From Panacibacter microcysteis (GTDB taxonomy: Bacteria > Bacteroidota > Bacteroidia > Chitinophagales > Chitinophagaceae): a stretch of DNA of 64,000 nt. Shown here one piece after another: positions 51,369-59,548 of this stretch. Each line of letters begins with the position of its first letter. Position 1 is the first letter of the stretch. Location: positions 1,488,001 to 1,552,000 of the forward strand of contig NZ_JADWYR010000001.1 of the NCBI RefSeq assembly GCF_015831355.1, read 5' to 3'. The translations under genes were made by a program, and so were the position numbers. The notes below the pieces were generated by a model. That model saw only the letters and a list, made by a program, of their open reading frames with translations. It did no database searches and had not been told where the DNA came from.

Positions 51369-52057
51369 TAAAAGCGGTAGCAATAGATGATGAGCCGCCA
51401 GCCTTACGGGTAATCGAAAATTTCTGCCTTAAAAGCGGGCTGGTAAGCGTTGAAAAAATGTTTAACAAACCACAGGAAGCACTGAGATATGTGAACCGAT
51501 TTCCGGTTGATTTACTGTTCCTGGACATTAACATGCCTTCCCTGAAGGGTACCGATCTTTACCGTGCATTAAAGCAGCAAACAATGGTAATCTTTACTAC
51601 AGCTTACAGTGAGTTTGCCGTGGAAGGGTTTGAACTAAATGCTGTCGATTATCTTTTAAAACCATTTACATACGATCGTTTTTTGCAGTCTGTTACCAAA
51701 GCCAGTGATTTTCATCAATACCTCAATAAGCAGTCTACGCAAAGAGACCAGTATCTTTTCATACGCGCAGATTACAGCCTCATTAAGATAAATCTGGCAG
51801 ATATACTGTTTATTGAAGGCCTTGATGACTACCTGAAAATCCATATCAAAGATCAAAAGCCTGTTATAGCAAGAATGACGATGAAAGCCATGACAGAGAA
51901 ATTGCCTGCAAACAATTTTATACGAGTACACCGCTCTTATATCGTGTCTTTCAGGCATATAGAAAATGTGCGCAGCAAAATAATTACAATTGCCGGCGAA
52001 GAAATACCTGTAGGAAACAGCTATGAAGAGCAGTTCTTTAATTCCTTTAACAAATAA
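51365..52057 (+). CDS. LytTR-family response regulator
   Basis: A 230-residue protein with a receiver domain (about 1-115; acidic AIDDEPPALRVI, phosphoacceptor Asp in LLFLDINMP, Lys in YLLKPF). A LytTR DNA-binding domain follows (about 135-230) with FIRADYSLIKINLADILFIEGLDDY and the closing IPVGNSYEEQF. It overlaps the kinase by ATGA and so acts with it. The dioxygenase gene 147 bases downstream could be a target, but this is not shown. Confidence 0.93.
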   Translation: MIKAVAIDDEPPALRVIENFCLKSGLVSVEKMFNKPQEALRYVNRFPVDLLFLDINMPSLKGTDLYRALKQQTMVIFTTAYSEFAVEGFELNAVDYLLKPFTYDRFLQSVTKASDFHQYLNKQSTQRDQYLFIRADYSLIKINLADILFIEGLDDYLKIHIKDQKPVIARMTMKAMTEKLPANNFIRVHRSYIVSFRHIENVRSKIITIAGEEIPVGNSYEEQFFNSFNK

Positions 52058-52203
52058 GTTAACAACCTCAAAAATAGAATCCTTTACCGCATATTTTTTT
52101 CCCGCCCTTTCAATTGGTGAAAATTTGTAGTGCAAAATATCAGCACTAAAAATCAAAGACCATCGCAGCACATCTACGCTTACATCACATCAAAATTTCA
52201 GTT

Positions 52204-52926
52204 ATGCAACGCAAAGATTTTTTAAGAAACGGTTTTGCCGCATTAGGCCTCGTAAGCATTGTACCACTGGCCTGTTCAAAAGAAGATGTTACTTCACCAT
52301 CCGGCAATGATGACACAGGTGGATCGTCTGCAACCGGTGATTGTACTGTTTCACCTACAGAAACAGCGGGGCCGTTCCCTACAAAAACACCGTCTTCTCT
52401 TGTACGCTCAGATATAAGAGACGACAGAACCGGTGTTGTGCTCTCCGTAAACATCACAATACTCAATACCAACAATAGCTGCACGGCATTGCAGAATGCC
52501 ATTGTAGATATATGGCACTGCGATAAAGATGGTTATTATTCCGAATATGGTGGTACAGGTATGCAAAGCGTAGATTACACCAATGTGAACTTTTTACGCG
52601 GCCGTCAAACAACAGGTACCGATGGTCTTGTAACGTTTACGTCTGTATTTCCTGGCTGGTATGCTGGTCGTGCGCCGCATATACACGTGCATGTCTACAA
52701 TACATCAGGCACGTCATTGCTTGTAACGCAGATCGCCTTTCCTGAAGATGTAACAAAAACCGTCTACACCACCGCGCAGCTTTACGGTTACACCAAAGGC
52801 ACACAAGACACAAGCAATGCGGCTGACAACATTTTTTCAGATTCTTTAGACCAGGAACTCGCCACAATTGCCGGAAGTATCAGCGAAGGATATACACTTA
52901 CACACACTGTTTATGTGGCAGGTTAG
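52204..52926 (+). CDS. Exported intradiol ring-cleavage dioxygenase-like protein
   Basis: A 240-residue precursor with a Tat-like start (MQRKDFLRNGFAALG) and a lipobox-like LACS. The core resembles protocatechuate 3,4-dioxygenase: VDIWHCDKDGYYSEYGG (Tyr iron ligand) and FPGWYAGRAPHIHVHV (Tyr, His, His ligands). All four iron ligands appear present. Export of such an enzyme is known in Bacteroidota and other bacteria, but the substrate is uncertain. It follows the LytTR pair and ends at repeat copy Y. Confidence 0.86.
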   Translation: MQRKDFLRNGFAALGLVSIVPLACSKEDVTSPSGNDDTGGSSATGDCTVSPTETAGPFPTKTPSSLVRSDIRDDRTGVVLSVNITILNTNNSCTALQNAIVDIWHCDKDGYYSEYGGTGMQSVDYTNVNFLRGRQTTGTDGLVTFTSVFPGWYAGRAPHIHVHVYNTSGTSLLVTQIAFPEDVTKTVYTTAQLYGYTKGTQDTSNAADNIFSDSLDQELATIAGSISEGYTLTHTVYVAG

Positions 52927-52933
52927 TTTGTTT

Positions 52934-52988
52934 GTAATACCGGCAACAGTATTTCATGGCATCGCCTGTTGCGTCGCAATCACTTCAT
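52934..52988 (-). repeat. Interspersed repeat copy Y, type 1
   Basis: GTAATACCGGC begins 7 bases after the dioxygenase stop codon; core GTTGCGTCGCAATCACTTCA. A degenerate GTATGGCAACTG follows at 53010-53021, like the partner of copy P. Confidence 0.82.
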
Positions 52989-53037
52989 CGTAAGGTTAGT
53001 ATGGCAACTGTTCCAGGCTATAAAAGCGCACAGATAT

Positions 53038-53553
53038 ATGGAAAGAACGATCATAAGGTTGTGTTACCGGAAAATTATTGATGCAACAGCTCAAAAGCCG
53101 TGGGATAAACTGGTGTTCGATGCTTCCTACAGCGAGTTTTTAATGCAGTTCCAGTTATATAACCAGCAAAATAAATACACAGATTTTAGTACAGTTGTCC
53201 AACAGGTTACGGGAGCAGACAAACTTCACTTTCTTGTAAGTACTGCTGTCACCGGCTATCTTAAACAGTTAAACGAAAAAGTTCCTGATGTTTTAAATAA
53301 CGCGGGTAAAACGTTTTTAACGTTCAAACATTTCAGGTTTGAAATCATCAATTCCAATACACGTGATAAAAGCAAACACCAGGTTGCGGTTAACTTTTAT
53401 TCAGAACCGCTTTTATGGTATACAACGGTGGGCAGCCAGTTAATTGTTGCGCCTGTTACCGAAGCAGCCAACATGGAGGCAGAAATGCTGACGGAGCAAT
53501 TCAGCCTGCAGCCATTTTTAAGTATTTACTCAATTAAAACGATGTCATCATGA
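53038..53553 (+). CDS. Hypothetical protein coupled to a pirin-like gene
   Basis: Not recognised. The 171-residue protein is soluble with mixed helix and strand; MERTIIRLCYRKIIDATAQKPWDK opens it, and the rest shows no motif, signal or membrane helix. A longer frame begins inside repeat copy Y and is rejected; the ATG at 53038 is used. Its stop overlaps the next start as ATGA, so it is translated with the pirin-like gene. Expression together suggests a shared role, but nothing identifies it. Confidence 0.65.
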   Translation: MERTIIRLCYRKIIDATAQKPWDKLVFDASYSEFLMQFQLYNQQNKYTDFSTVVQQVTGADKLHFLVSTAVTGYLKQLNEKVPDVLNNAGKTFLTFKHFRFEIINSNTRDKSKHQVAVNFYSEPLLWYTTVGSQLIVAPVTEAANMEAEMLTEQFSLQPFLSIYSIKTMSS

Positions 53554-54230
53554 AGCAGGTGCAGGCAAAAATATTTTTATCAGAAGAACGTGGCCATTTT
53601 GAATCTGACTGGTTTAGAACTTGCAATACATTCAATTTCGGCGCTTATACAAACCAATACAAAGCGCCTTTCGAAACTCTTTACGGGTTTAACGAAGATA
53701 CCCTTGCTGCAGTTAAACAAACTTCAGTAGAGGTGCCGCAAAACGCTGTTGTAGTAGTAATACCGCTTGCGGGGAAAATAGCATGTATTACTTCCACTGG
53801 TGAAGTGTTGCTCAGGGCAGGCGAAGCCTGCCTGGTAAGCGTGTACAAAGGCACAACAGTTACTTTTCAAAATCCGTTGGTGAAAGAAACCGTGAGTTAC
53901 CTGCATATATGGGTGGCGGCGAAACATGATCAGCACAATAACGCACAACAGCTGGCAGGCTTTTACCTGCGGCAGCAACCGGGTATACTGTGCAAAATCT
54001 TCGATCACAAATCTGTGGTATTGTCAATCGGGTTGTTTAATGGAAGGTCTGAAGGTGTTTATACGTCAGGCAGCAGTGGCAACGTTTTCGCCTTTGTGCT
54101 CAGAGGTGCTTTTGAAGTACAAAACCGTTTGTTACATGCCGGGGATGGCCTGGCTTTTTGGAAAGTACAGGAAGTTGAATTTGAAGCATTATGTAACCAT
54201 GCCATAATTGTTCTGGCAGAAATTTCCTGA
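53550..54230 (+). CDS. Pirin/YhaK-like bicupin protein
   Basis: A 226-residue cupin protein with an N-terminal pirin-like signature (GHFESDWFRTCNTFNFGAYTNQYKAPFETLYGFNED) and a second cupin-like half. Pirin and YhaK relatives may bind metal and act as quercetinases or redox sensors. Here the usual metal-binding His residues are largely missing, since the equivalent first-half His triad is not visible, so activity is doubtful. It is translationally coupled to the preceding hypothetical gene. Confidence 0.68.
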   Translation: MKQVQAKIFLSEERGHFESDWFRTCNTFNFGAYTNQYKAPFETLYGFNEDTLAAVKQTSVEVPQNAVVVVIPLAGKIACITSTGEVLLRAGEACLVSVYKGTTVTFQNPLVKETVSYLHIWVAAKHDQHNNAQQLAGFYLRQQPGILCKIFDHKSVVLSIGLFNGRSEGVYTSGSSGNVFAFVLRGAFEVQNRLLHAGDGLAFWKVQEVEFEALCNHAIIVLAEIS

Positions 54231-54286
54231 TGGTTTCTATTTCTTTGTTCGCTCCGGTCTTCGCACAGCCGAACAGGCTTGTTGCA

Positions 54287-54340
54287 GCACAAGAGTGCGA
54301 CGCAACGGAAGCTTCATAGATATGCTTCTGCCGGGCTACA
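54287..54340 (+). repeat. Interspersed repeat copy Z, type 1
   Basis: Core GTGCGACGCAAC, then GGAAGCTTCATAGATATGCTTC, which can fold on itself, and GCCGGGCTACA 6 bases from the stop codon of the minus-strand PAP2-like gene. Convergent site. Confidence 0.87.
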
Positions 54341-54346
54341 AAAATA

Positions 54347-54997
54347 TTACGCAGAAAAATAAAAAGCGAGTAACTGGCACAATATGCCTATGAGCAGACC
54401 AGCATATACCTCGAAATTATTATGCTCTCCCAATACAAGACGCGCAGTGCATACAAGTCCTGTAATGATTGTTACAATAGCGAGGTCTGCACCAAAATAG
54501 GCCTGGTAAAAAAAATTGGTTACAATAACGAATGCCAGGAGGCCGCCTACGCCCATACCGTGCATGCTAATCTTAAAAAAGCTGTTGAGGATGAGGCCTG
54601 CAATGGTTGCAAAGAAGATAGATAGAAAAAAGAAACGTAACACTTCGGGCTGGTCTGTAAAATTTCTGCTGAGGTACCACATCCACCAGTAGAAGATCAT
54701 AGTGATGATGTATGGTGCCATGCGCTCTTTCTGTGACCGCAGCATGATGCTTTCAATAAACTTTAGCCGCCATAAAAGAAATACGGAAAATGCCGGGAAG
54801 AAGGCTGTCATCCAGAATACCGTAATTTTCCTGGCGAATAACGCCATTGGTGTAATGCCTGCAAACTCGTATGGAAACCGGAGCAGTACCCAAAAAAAGA
54901 CATACGTTGGTAAAAACAACGGATGAAAAATATACGATAATAATTTGGCCGGAACACGTAAATAGGCCGGCTGATGATCCGCGGATAATGCTTGCAT
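54347..54997 (-). CDS. PAP2-superfamily-like membrane protein
   Basis: A 216-residue protein with about six membrane segments. Motifs similar to PAP2 phosphatases are visible but altered: QKERMAPY in place of KxxxxxxRP, SMHGMG in place of PSGH and ARLVLGEHNNFEVYAG in place of SRxxxxxHxxxD. The final Arg and His are kept while Ser and Asp are not, so enzyme activity is uncertain. It lies 16 bases downstream of rpoN and likely shares its transcript. Confidence 0.65.
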   Translation of the reverse strand: MQALSADHQPAYLRVPAKLLSYIFHPLFLPTYVFFWVLLRFPYEFAGITPMALFARKITVFWMTAFFPAFSVFLLWRLKFIESIMLRSQKERMAPYIITMIFYWWMWYLSRNFTDQPEVLRFFFLSIFFATIAGLILNSFFKISMHGMGVGGLLAFVIVTNFFYQAYFGADLAIVTIITGLVCTARLVLGEHNNFEVYAGLLIGILCQLLAFYFSA

Positions 54998-55013
54998 GCC
55001 TGCAAAATAAAGC

Positions 55014-56513
55014 TTATAATTCTTTTCTTAGTCGTGCTACCGGAATGTTAAGTTGTTCTCGGTATTTTGCCACCGTACGGCGGGCTATGTTATAGCCTTT
55101 TTCCTGCAAAAGTTCTGTCAGGCGCTCATCGCTCAAAGGCTTTTTCTTGTCTTCGCCTTCAATAAGATCGCTCAGGATTTTCTTCACTTCTCTTGTACTT
55201 ACTTCTTCGCCACTGTCTGTACTTAGAGACTCGCTGAAAAAGAATTTAAGGCGGTATGTACCAAATTCTGTCTGCACAAATTTGCTGTTGGCTACGCGGC
55301 TTACCGTAGAAATATCCAAACCGGTAATTTCTGCAATGTCTTTCAGGATCATTGGCTTCAGGTTCGTCTGGTCGCCGGTTAAAAAGAAATCATGCTGGTA
55401 ATTCATGATAGCACTCATGGTACTGAGCAATGTATGCTGGCGCTGCTTGATCATGTCAATAAACCAACGCGCTGAATCGATCTTCTGCTTTATAAATAAT
55501 ACAGCTTCTTTCTGCCGTTTATCTTTTTTACTGCCACGGTCGTATTCTTTCAGCATATCCCTGTAACCTTCGCTGATGCGCAGATCCGGGGCATTACGGC
55601 TGTTAAGCGTAAGCTCGAGTTTGCCGTTATTATTCAGGATGAAAAAGTCGGGAACAATGTAGCTTTCCGCTTTGTTGATCTCGCCCATATTTCCGCCTGG
55701 TTTTGGATTCAGGCGAATGATAGAATTTATAACGTTTTTGAGATCTTCATCGGTAAGGTTGAGCCCACGTTGAATTTTTTCGTAGTGCTTTTTGGTAAAT
55801 TCTTCAAAGTATTTGTCGAGCACCTGTATAGCCAGTGCTACATCTTTGCCCTCCAGCAGGTGCCGGTTAAGCTGTAGTAAAAGACATTCGCGTAAATCCC
55901 TTGCGCAAATACCGGGCGGGTCAAATTGCTGGATCTTGCGGATAATTTCGTTTATTTCCTCTTCTGTTGCATCAACATTCTGCCGGAAGGCAAGATCATC
56001 TGCAATGGAAGAAATTTCGCGTCTCAGGTAGCCGTCGTCGTCAATGCTGCCTACCACCTGTTCTGCGATCTTAAAACTTTTTTCGTCTAAGGAAAGCATA
56101 CCCAACTGGTCCAGCAATGCCTCGTGGAATGATGTTTCTATTTTATATGGCAGGGTTTTCTGATCATCCATTTCAGGATAATTATCGTCCCTGGTGCGGT
56201 AGTCTGCTATTTCATCGTCTCCGTCTGAAACATACTCGCTGATATCGATGTTTTCGTATTCAGACTCGCTGCCATCCATATCACTGCTTTCATCTGCTTC
56301 ATCATAATTATCAGCGTTGTCCAGGTTTAATTCACTGTCAAAGTCTTCATCGTGTTCTTCTTCGCCCTGTTCCAGTGCGGGATTTTCTTCCAGTTCTTCT
56401 TTAATGCGCTCTTCCAAATGGGCAGTAGGCACCTGCAGCAACTTCATAAGCTGAATTTGCTGGGGGGACAATTTTTGTAGTAGTTTCTGCTGTAGTGATT
56501 GACTTAATGCCAT
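55014..56513 (-). CDS. rpoN: RNA polymerase sigma-54 factor
   Basis: A 499-residue protein with the Gln/Leu-rich activator region at the N terminus (SQSLQQKLLQKLSPQQIQLMKLLQ). A very acidic region (about 50-115) is followed by the core-binding region (about 130-330) and the DNA-binding part ending in the RpoN box ARRTVAKYR (about residue 478). It needs an enhancer-binding ATPase to work; none is in the window. The start codon ATG at 56513 begins the typical N terminus. Confidence 0.96.
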   Translation of the reverse strand: MALSQSLQQKLLQKLSPQQIQLMKLLQVPTAHLEERIKEELEENPALEQGEEEHDEDFDSELNLDNADNYDEADESSDMDGSESEYENIDISEYVSDGDDEIADYRTRDDNYPEMDDQKTLPYKIETSFHEALLDQLGMLSLDEKSFKIAEQVVGSIDDDGYLRREISSIADDLAFRQNVDATEEEINEIIRKIQQFDPPGICARDLRECLLLQLNRHLLEGKDVALAIQVLDKYFEEFTKKHYEKIQRGLNLTDEDLKNVINSIIRLNPKPGGNMGEINKAESYIVPDFFILNNNGKLELTLNSRNAPDLRISEGYRDMLKEYDRGSKKDKRQKEAVLFIKQKIDSARWFIDMIKQRQHTLLSTMSAIMNYQHDFFLTGDQTNLKPMILKDIAEITGLDISTVSRVANSKFVQTEFGTYRLKFFFSESLSTDSGEEVSTREVKKILSDLIEGEDKKKPLSDERLTELLQEKGYNIARRTVAKYREQLNIPVARLRKEL

Positions 56514-56632
56514 AGGTTAAAAACTCTCCTGCTCTCGCCTGCGTTATACTTTTAAATCTAAATTGAATTTTAATGGAAATCTATAGTCTCTGTAATGCCG
56601 TAAATTTACACACAAATACACTTAACATAAAC

Positions 56633-56929
56633 GTGAAGCAAATTTGTTTCTTATTTTTTGGCTTACTATTCGTCGCATACACTGCAAAAGGGCAGCGGCG
56701 CAATGATAGCATATTTCATGCTATCAAAGTGTCAAAAGAGGATATAAAAATCATTCCAATACGTGTATTGCCGGGTAATTTTTACGCATTAAATGTGGGT
56801 TATTTTTGCAAAAAGGAAATTCAGGCACAGAAAATGCTGAAAGTGCCCTTCAAATTCAGGTTAGGCTCCGTTAATTACACAGATGCCCTGGAAGGTAAAA
56901 GCAATTCCTGGTTTTATCTCAGGCAATAG
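56633..56929 (+). CDS. Small secreted hypothetical protein
   Basis: Not recognised. From a GTG start at 56633 the 98-residue frame has a clear signal peptide (VKQICFLFFGLLFVAYTAKG, then QRRND). It is followed by a soluble domain with a single Cys, ending in a basic/aromatic SNSWFYLRQ. The ATG at 56573 would add 20 residues that hide the signal peptide; I prefer GTG. It is divergent from rpoN and has no close partner. Confidence 0.55.
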   Translation: MKQICFLFFGLLFVAYTAKGQRRNDSIFHAIKVSKEDIKIIPIRVLPGNFYALNVGYFCKKEIQAQKMLKVPFKFRLGSVNYTDALEGKSNSWFYLRQ

Positions 56930-57018
56930 TGTGTAGTATATTCCCCGTGACAACTAAAGCAACTATCCTCTTTCCACATTTTTCATGACACAATTCAAAT
57001 ATGGATTCGCTGCAAATA

Positions 57019-57050
57019 TTTGGTTTATAAAATAAACTACTTTATGTTTG
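57019..57050 (+). promoter_or_regulatory. Promoter of the TonB-dependent receptor
   Basis: TTTG (57019-57022), 20 bases, TATGTTTG (57043-57050): full match to the -33/-7 consensus. The transcript would start near 57056, so the start codon must be the ATG at 57069. Confidence 0.8.
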
Positions 57051-57068
57051 TGGCATCAAAACATATTT

Positions 57069-59315
57069 ATGAGACCTTTCTTTATAATGTGCACCCTATT
57101 ACTTTTTCATACTGCCAAAGCCCAGGTTATGGTCAGCGGTAAAATAAAAGACAATCGTGGAAGACCTGTATTGGCTGCAAGCATTTCCCTTAAGGATACA
57201 TACGACGGGGCCGTTGCAGACTCTGCCGGCACTTACCATTTTACAACTACAGAGAAAGGAAACTTTGTGCTGATGGTAACATGTGCAGGCTACAAAACTG
57301 TAGAGCAAAACGTCACAATTGCGGCCACGGCACTTACCATCGATTTCGTATTAAAAGAAGAACTGAATGAACTGAAAGCGGTTACAGTAACCGCTGGGTC
57401 CTTTGCTGCCGGTGATAATAAAAGAGCAGCGACTGTGTTAACCTCGCTCGATGTGGTAACAGTCGGCGGCGGCAACGCAGATATTACCGCTGCGGTAAAA
57501 ACATTACCCGGTGCACAACAGATCGGTGAAAGGGAAGGGCTTTTTGTACGTGGTGGCACCGGCTCAGAAACCAAACAGTTTATAGACGGCACCCTTGTTA
57601 ATAACCCCTTTTATACCAGTGTGCCCGATATTGCCGGCCGCGGCCGTTTTTCCCCGTTTCTTTTTAAGGGAACAGTTTTTAGTACAGGTGGTTATTCAGC
57701 ATTGTATGGCCAGGCATTGTCTTCAGCACTTATTCTCGAATCTATAGACCTGCCCGAACAATCTACTGCCAGTTTATCCATCTCTCCGATCATTTTAGGC
57801 GGCGGGTTGCAGCAACTAAACAGCAAAAAGACCTCGTCCTGGGGTGTAAACTATAACTATGTAAACCTTGTCGGTTACTTCAAGATTGTTAAACAAACGC
57901 CCGACTACTTTAAAATGCCTCAATTTCATAATGCAGATGCCAACTTTCGTTTTAAAACCAAACGTGGCGGTATGGTTAAATACTATACCACCTTTGCACA
58001 CAGCGATCTTGGCCTGAGGAGACCAGATATAGACAGTCTTTCCCTCAAAGCTGCATTCGGTCTAAAAAACCTGAACTGGTATAACAACCTTAGCTGGCGT
58101 GAAAATCTCGGTAATGGCTGGAAGATGAACCTGGGCGCTGGTTTTAGCACAAATACAGACGACCTTACCCAGGAATTGCAGGACCAGCAAAACAAACCGG
58201 CAAAAATTGATGACCAGTTCTGGTCTTTCGGTAAAAACTTTGTTATTAAAAACAGGCAGGAACTTTCGCAGGTAAGGGCGGTATTTGACAAAAAACTTTT
58301 TGGAATAAGCACCATACGCTTTGGCGGAGAATATATGTATGGTACATACAACACCAATTTCAACGACTCTTTTGTAAGCAACCTGCATGATAATTATGCA
58401 GCAGTTTTTGCAGAAACAGACATTTATATAACAAACGATCTTGCAGCAAAAGTTGGTGGCCGGTTCGAGCATTCTTCCATTATAAACAAAGCGAACATTG
58501 CACCGCGTATTTCATTGGCGTACAAAGTGGGTAAGGGCGGGCAATTCTCTGCAGCATATGGTATCTTTTACCAAAAACCGGAATATAACGAGCTGGTGTA
58601 TACAACGGCGCTGGGCTACACAAAAGCTACGCACTACATTCTCAATTACCAGAAAACGACCAACGACAGAATTTTTCGCATAGAAGGCTTTTACAAACAA
58701 TACGCAAACCTCGTAAAATATCAGCCGGTTTCTTATTTCTTCAATATGTACACCAATGTCGGCGATGGTTATGCAAAGGGCATCGAACTTTTCTTTCGCG
58801 ACAAAAAAACCATAAAGAACCTCGACTACTGGGTAAGTTATTCTTACCTGGATACAAAGCGCCAGTTCATGAGGTATCCGCAGCAATTGCAACCAGATTT
58901 TGCGGCTAACCATACAGCATCGCTCGTGGTAAAAAGATTCGTGATAGACTGGAAAACGGGTTTCAACTTTACGTACAGTTATGCCACCGGCAGGCCATAT
59001 TATAATTTTCAGTACAACCCGGCCGGCAATAAGTTTGTCATTGCAGACCAGGGTAAAACCAAAGATTATCACAACCTTGGTTTTAGCATGAATTATGTGC
59101 CCAGTATTGGTAAAACAAAACCAAAGGTCTTTTGGGTATTGGTGGCCAGTATTACAAATGTGCTTGGTGCAAACCAGGTTTACGGGTACAATTATTCGCT
59201 GGATGGCTCCAACAAAGTTCCCATTACACCGCCCGCCAAAAGGTTCTTTTTTGTGGGTGCATTTTTTAGCTGGGGTGTAGACAGAACACAGGATGCCATC
59301 AACAATAACCTGTAA
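57069..59315 (+). CDS. TonB-dependent receptor with CarboxypepD_reg-like domain
   Basis: A 748-residue outer membrane receptor. Signal peptide to about residue 19 (TAKAQ), a CarboxypepD_reg-like domain (about 20-100: VSGKIKDNRGRPVLAASISLKDTYDG), a plug (about 110-230 with LPGAQQIGEREGLFVRGGTGSETKQFIDG) and then the 22-strand barrel. No SusD-like partner is next to it, so it is probably not a SusC-type glycan importer; cargo could be iron complexes or a cofactor. The ATG at 57069 follows the promoter above. Confidence 0.92.
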   Translation: MRPFFIMCTLLLFHTAKAQVMVSGKIKDNRGRPVLAASISLKDTYDGAVADSAGTYHFTTTEKGNFVLMVTCAGYKTVEQNVTIAATALTIDFVLKEELNELKAVTVTAGSFAAGDNKRAATVLTSLDVVTVGGGNADITAAVKTLPGAQQIGEREGLFVRGGTGSETKQFIDGTLVNNPFYTSVPDIAGRGRFSPFLFKGTVFSTGGYSALYGQALSSALILESIDLPEQSTASLSISPIILGGGLQQLNSKKTSSWGVNYNYVNLVGYFKIVKQTPDYFKMPQFHNADANFRFKTKRGGMVKYYTTFAHSDLGLRRPDIDSLSLKAAFGLKNLNWYNNLSWRENLGNGWKMNLGAGFSTNTDDLTQELQDQQNKPAKIDDQFWSFGKNFVIKNRQELSQVRAVFDKKLFGISTIRFGGEYMYGTYNTNFNDSFVSNLHDNYAAVFAETDIYITNDLAAKVGGRFEHSSIINKANIAPRISLAYKVGKGGQFSAAYGIFYQKPEYNELVYTTALGYTKATHYILNYQKTTNDRIFRIEGFYKQYANLVKYQPVSYFFNMYTNVGDGYAKGIELFFRDKKTIKNLDYWVSYSYLDTKRQFMRYPQQLQPDFAANHTASLVVKRFVIDWKTGFNFTYSYATGRPYYNFQYNPAGNKFVIADQGKTKDYHNLGFSMNYVPSIGKTKPKVFWVLVASITNVLGANQVYGYNYSLDGSNKVPITPPAKRFFFVGAFFSWGVDRTQDAINNNL

Positions 59316-59325
59316 AAGAAAAATG

Positions 59326-59379
59326 ATGGGCCCGGCAGTTGTATTACTATGAGGCTTCCGTTGCGTCGCACTCTTGTAC
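59326..59379 (-). repeat. Interspersed repeat copy AA, type 1 (pair with BB)
   Basis: GGGCCCGGCAG begins 13 bases after the receptor stop codon; the core ends in TCTTGTAC. Confidence 0.87.
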
Positions 59380-59466
59380 TGTCGAATGCACATCAGCACG
59401 GAGATGCTGCCGGCGCCAGTGTAAGGTCGGCAGCAGCGCTTCGCAATGCTGCACAATGAACAGAAC

Positions 59467-59519
59467 GTACAAGGGAGTGACACAACAGGCGATGCCCAAA
59501 GAACAAAAAGTTTGTAAAC
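59467..59519 (+). repeat. Interspersed repeat copy BB, type 2 (pair with AA)
   Basis: Core GAGTGACACAAC (as GTACAAGGGAGTGACACAAC), then AGGCGATGCCCA and a degraded end. It faces the start of the TPR gene; the left flank reads GAACAGAAC. Confidence 0.8.
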
Positions 59520-59548
59520 AAAAACATACATCTTATAATTATTACACC

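Noticed and set aside
52969-53037. N-terminal extension of the hypothetical protein before the pirin-like gene
   Set aside because: The start would be a TTG inside the core of repeat copy Y.
181-59519. Repeats as a CRISPR array or integron attC sites
   Set aside because: The copies are dispersed one or two per spacer with no regular unit, lie beside housekeeping genes on both strands, and lack the RYYYAAC/GTTRRRY ends of attC. No cas or integrase gene is present.
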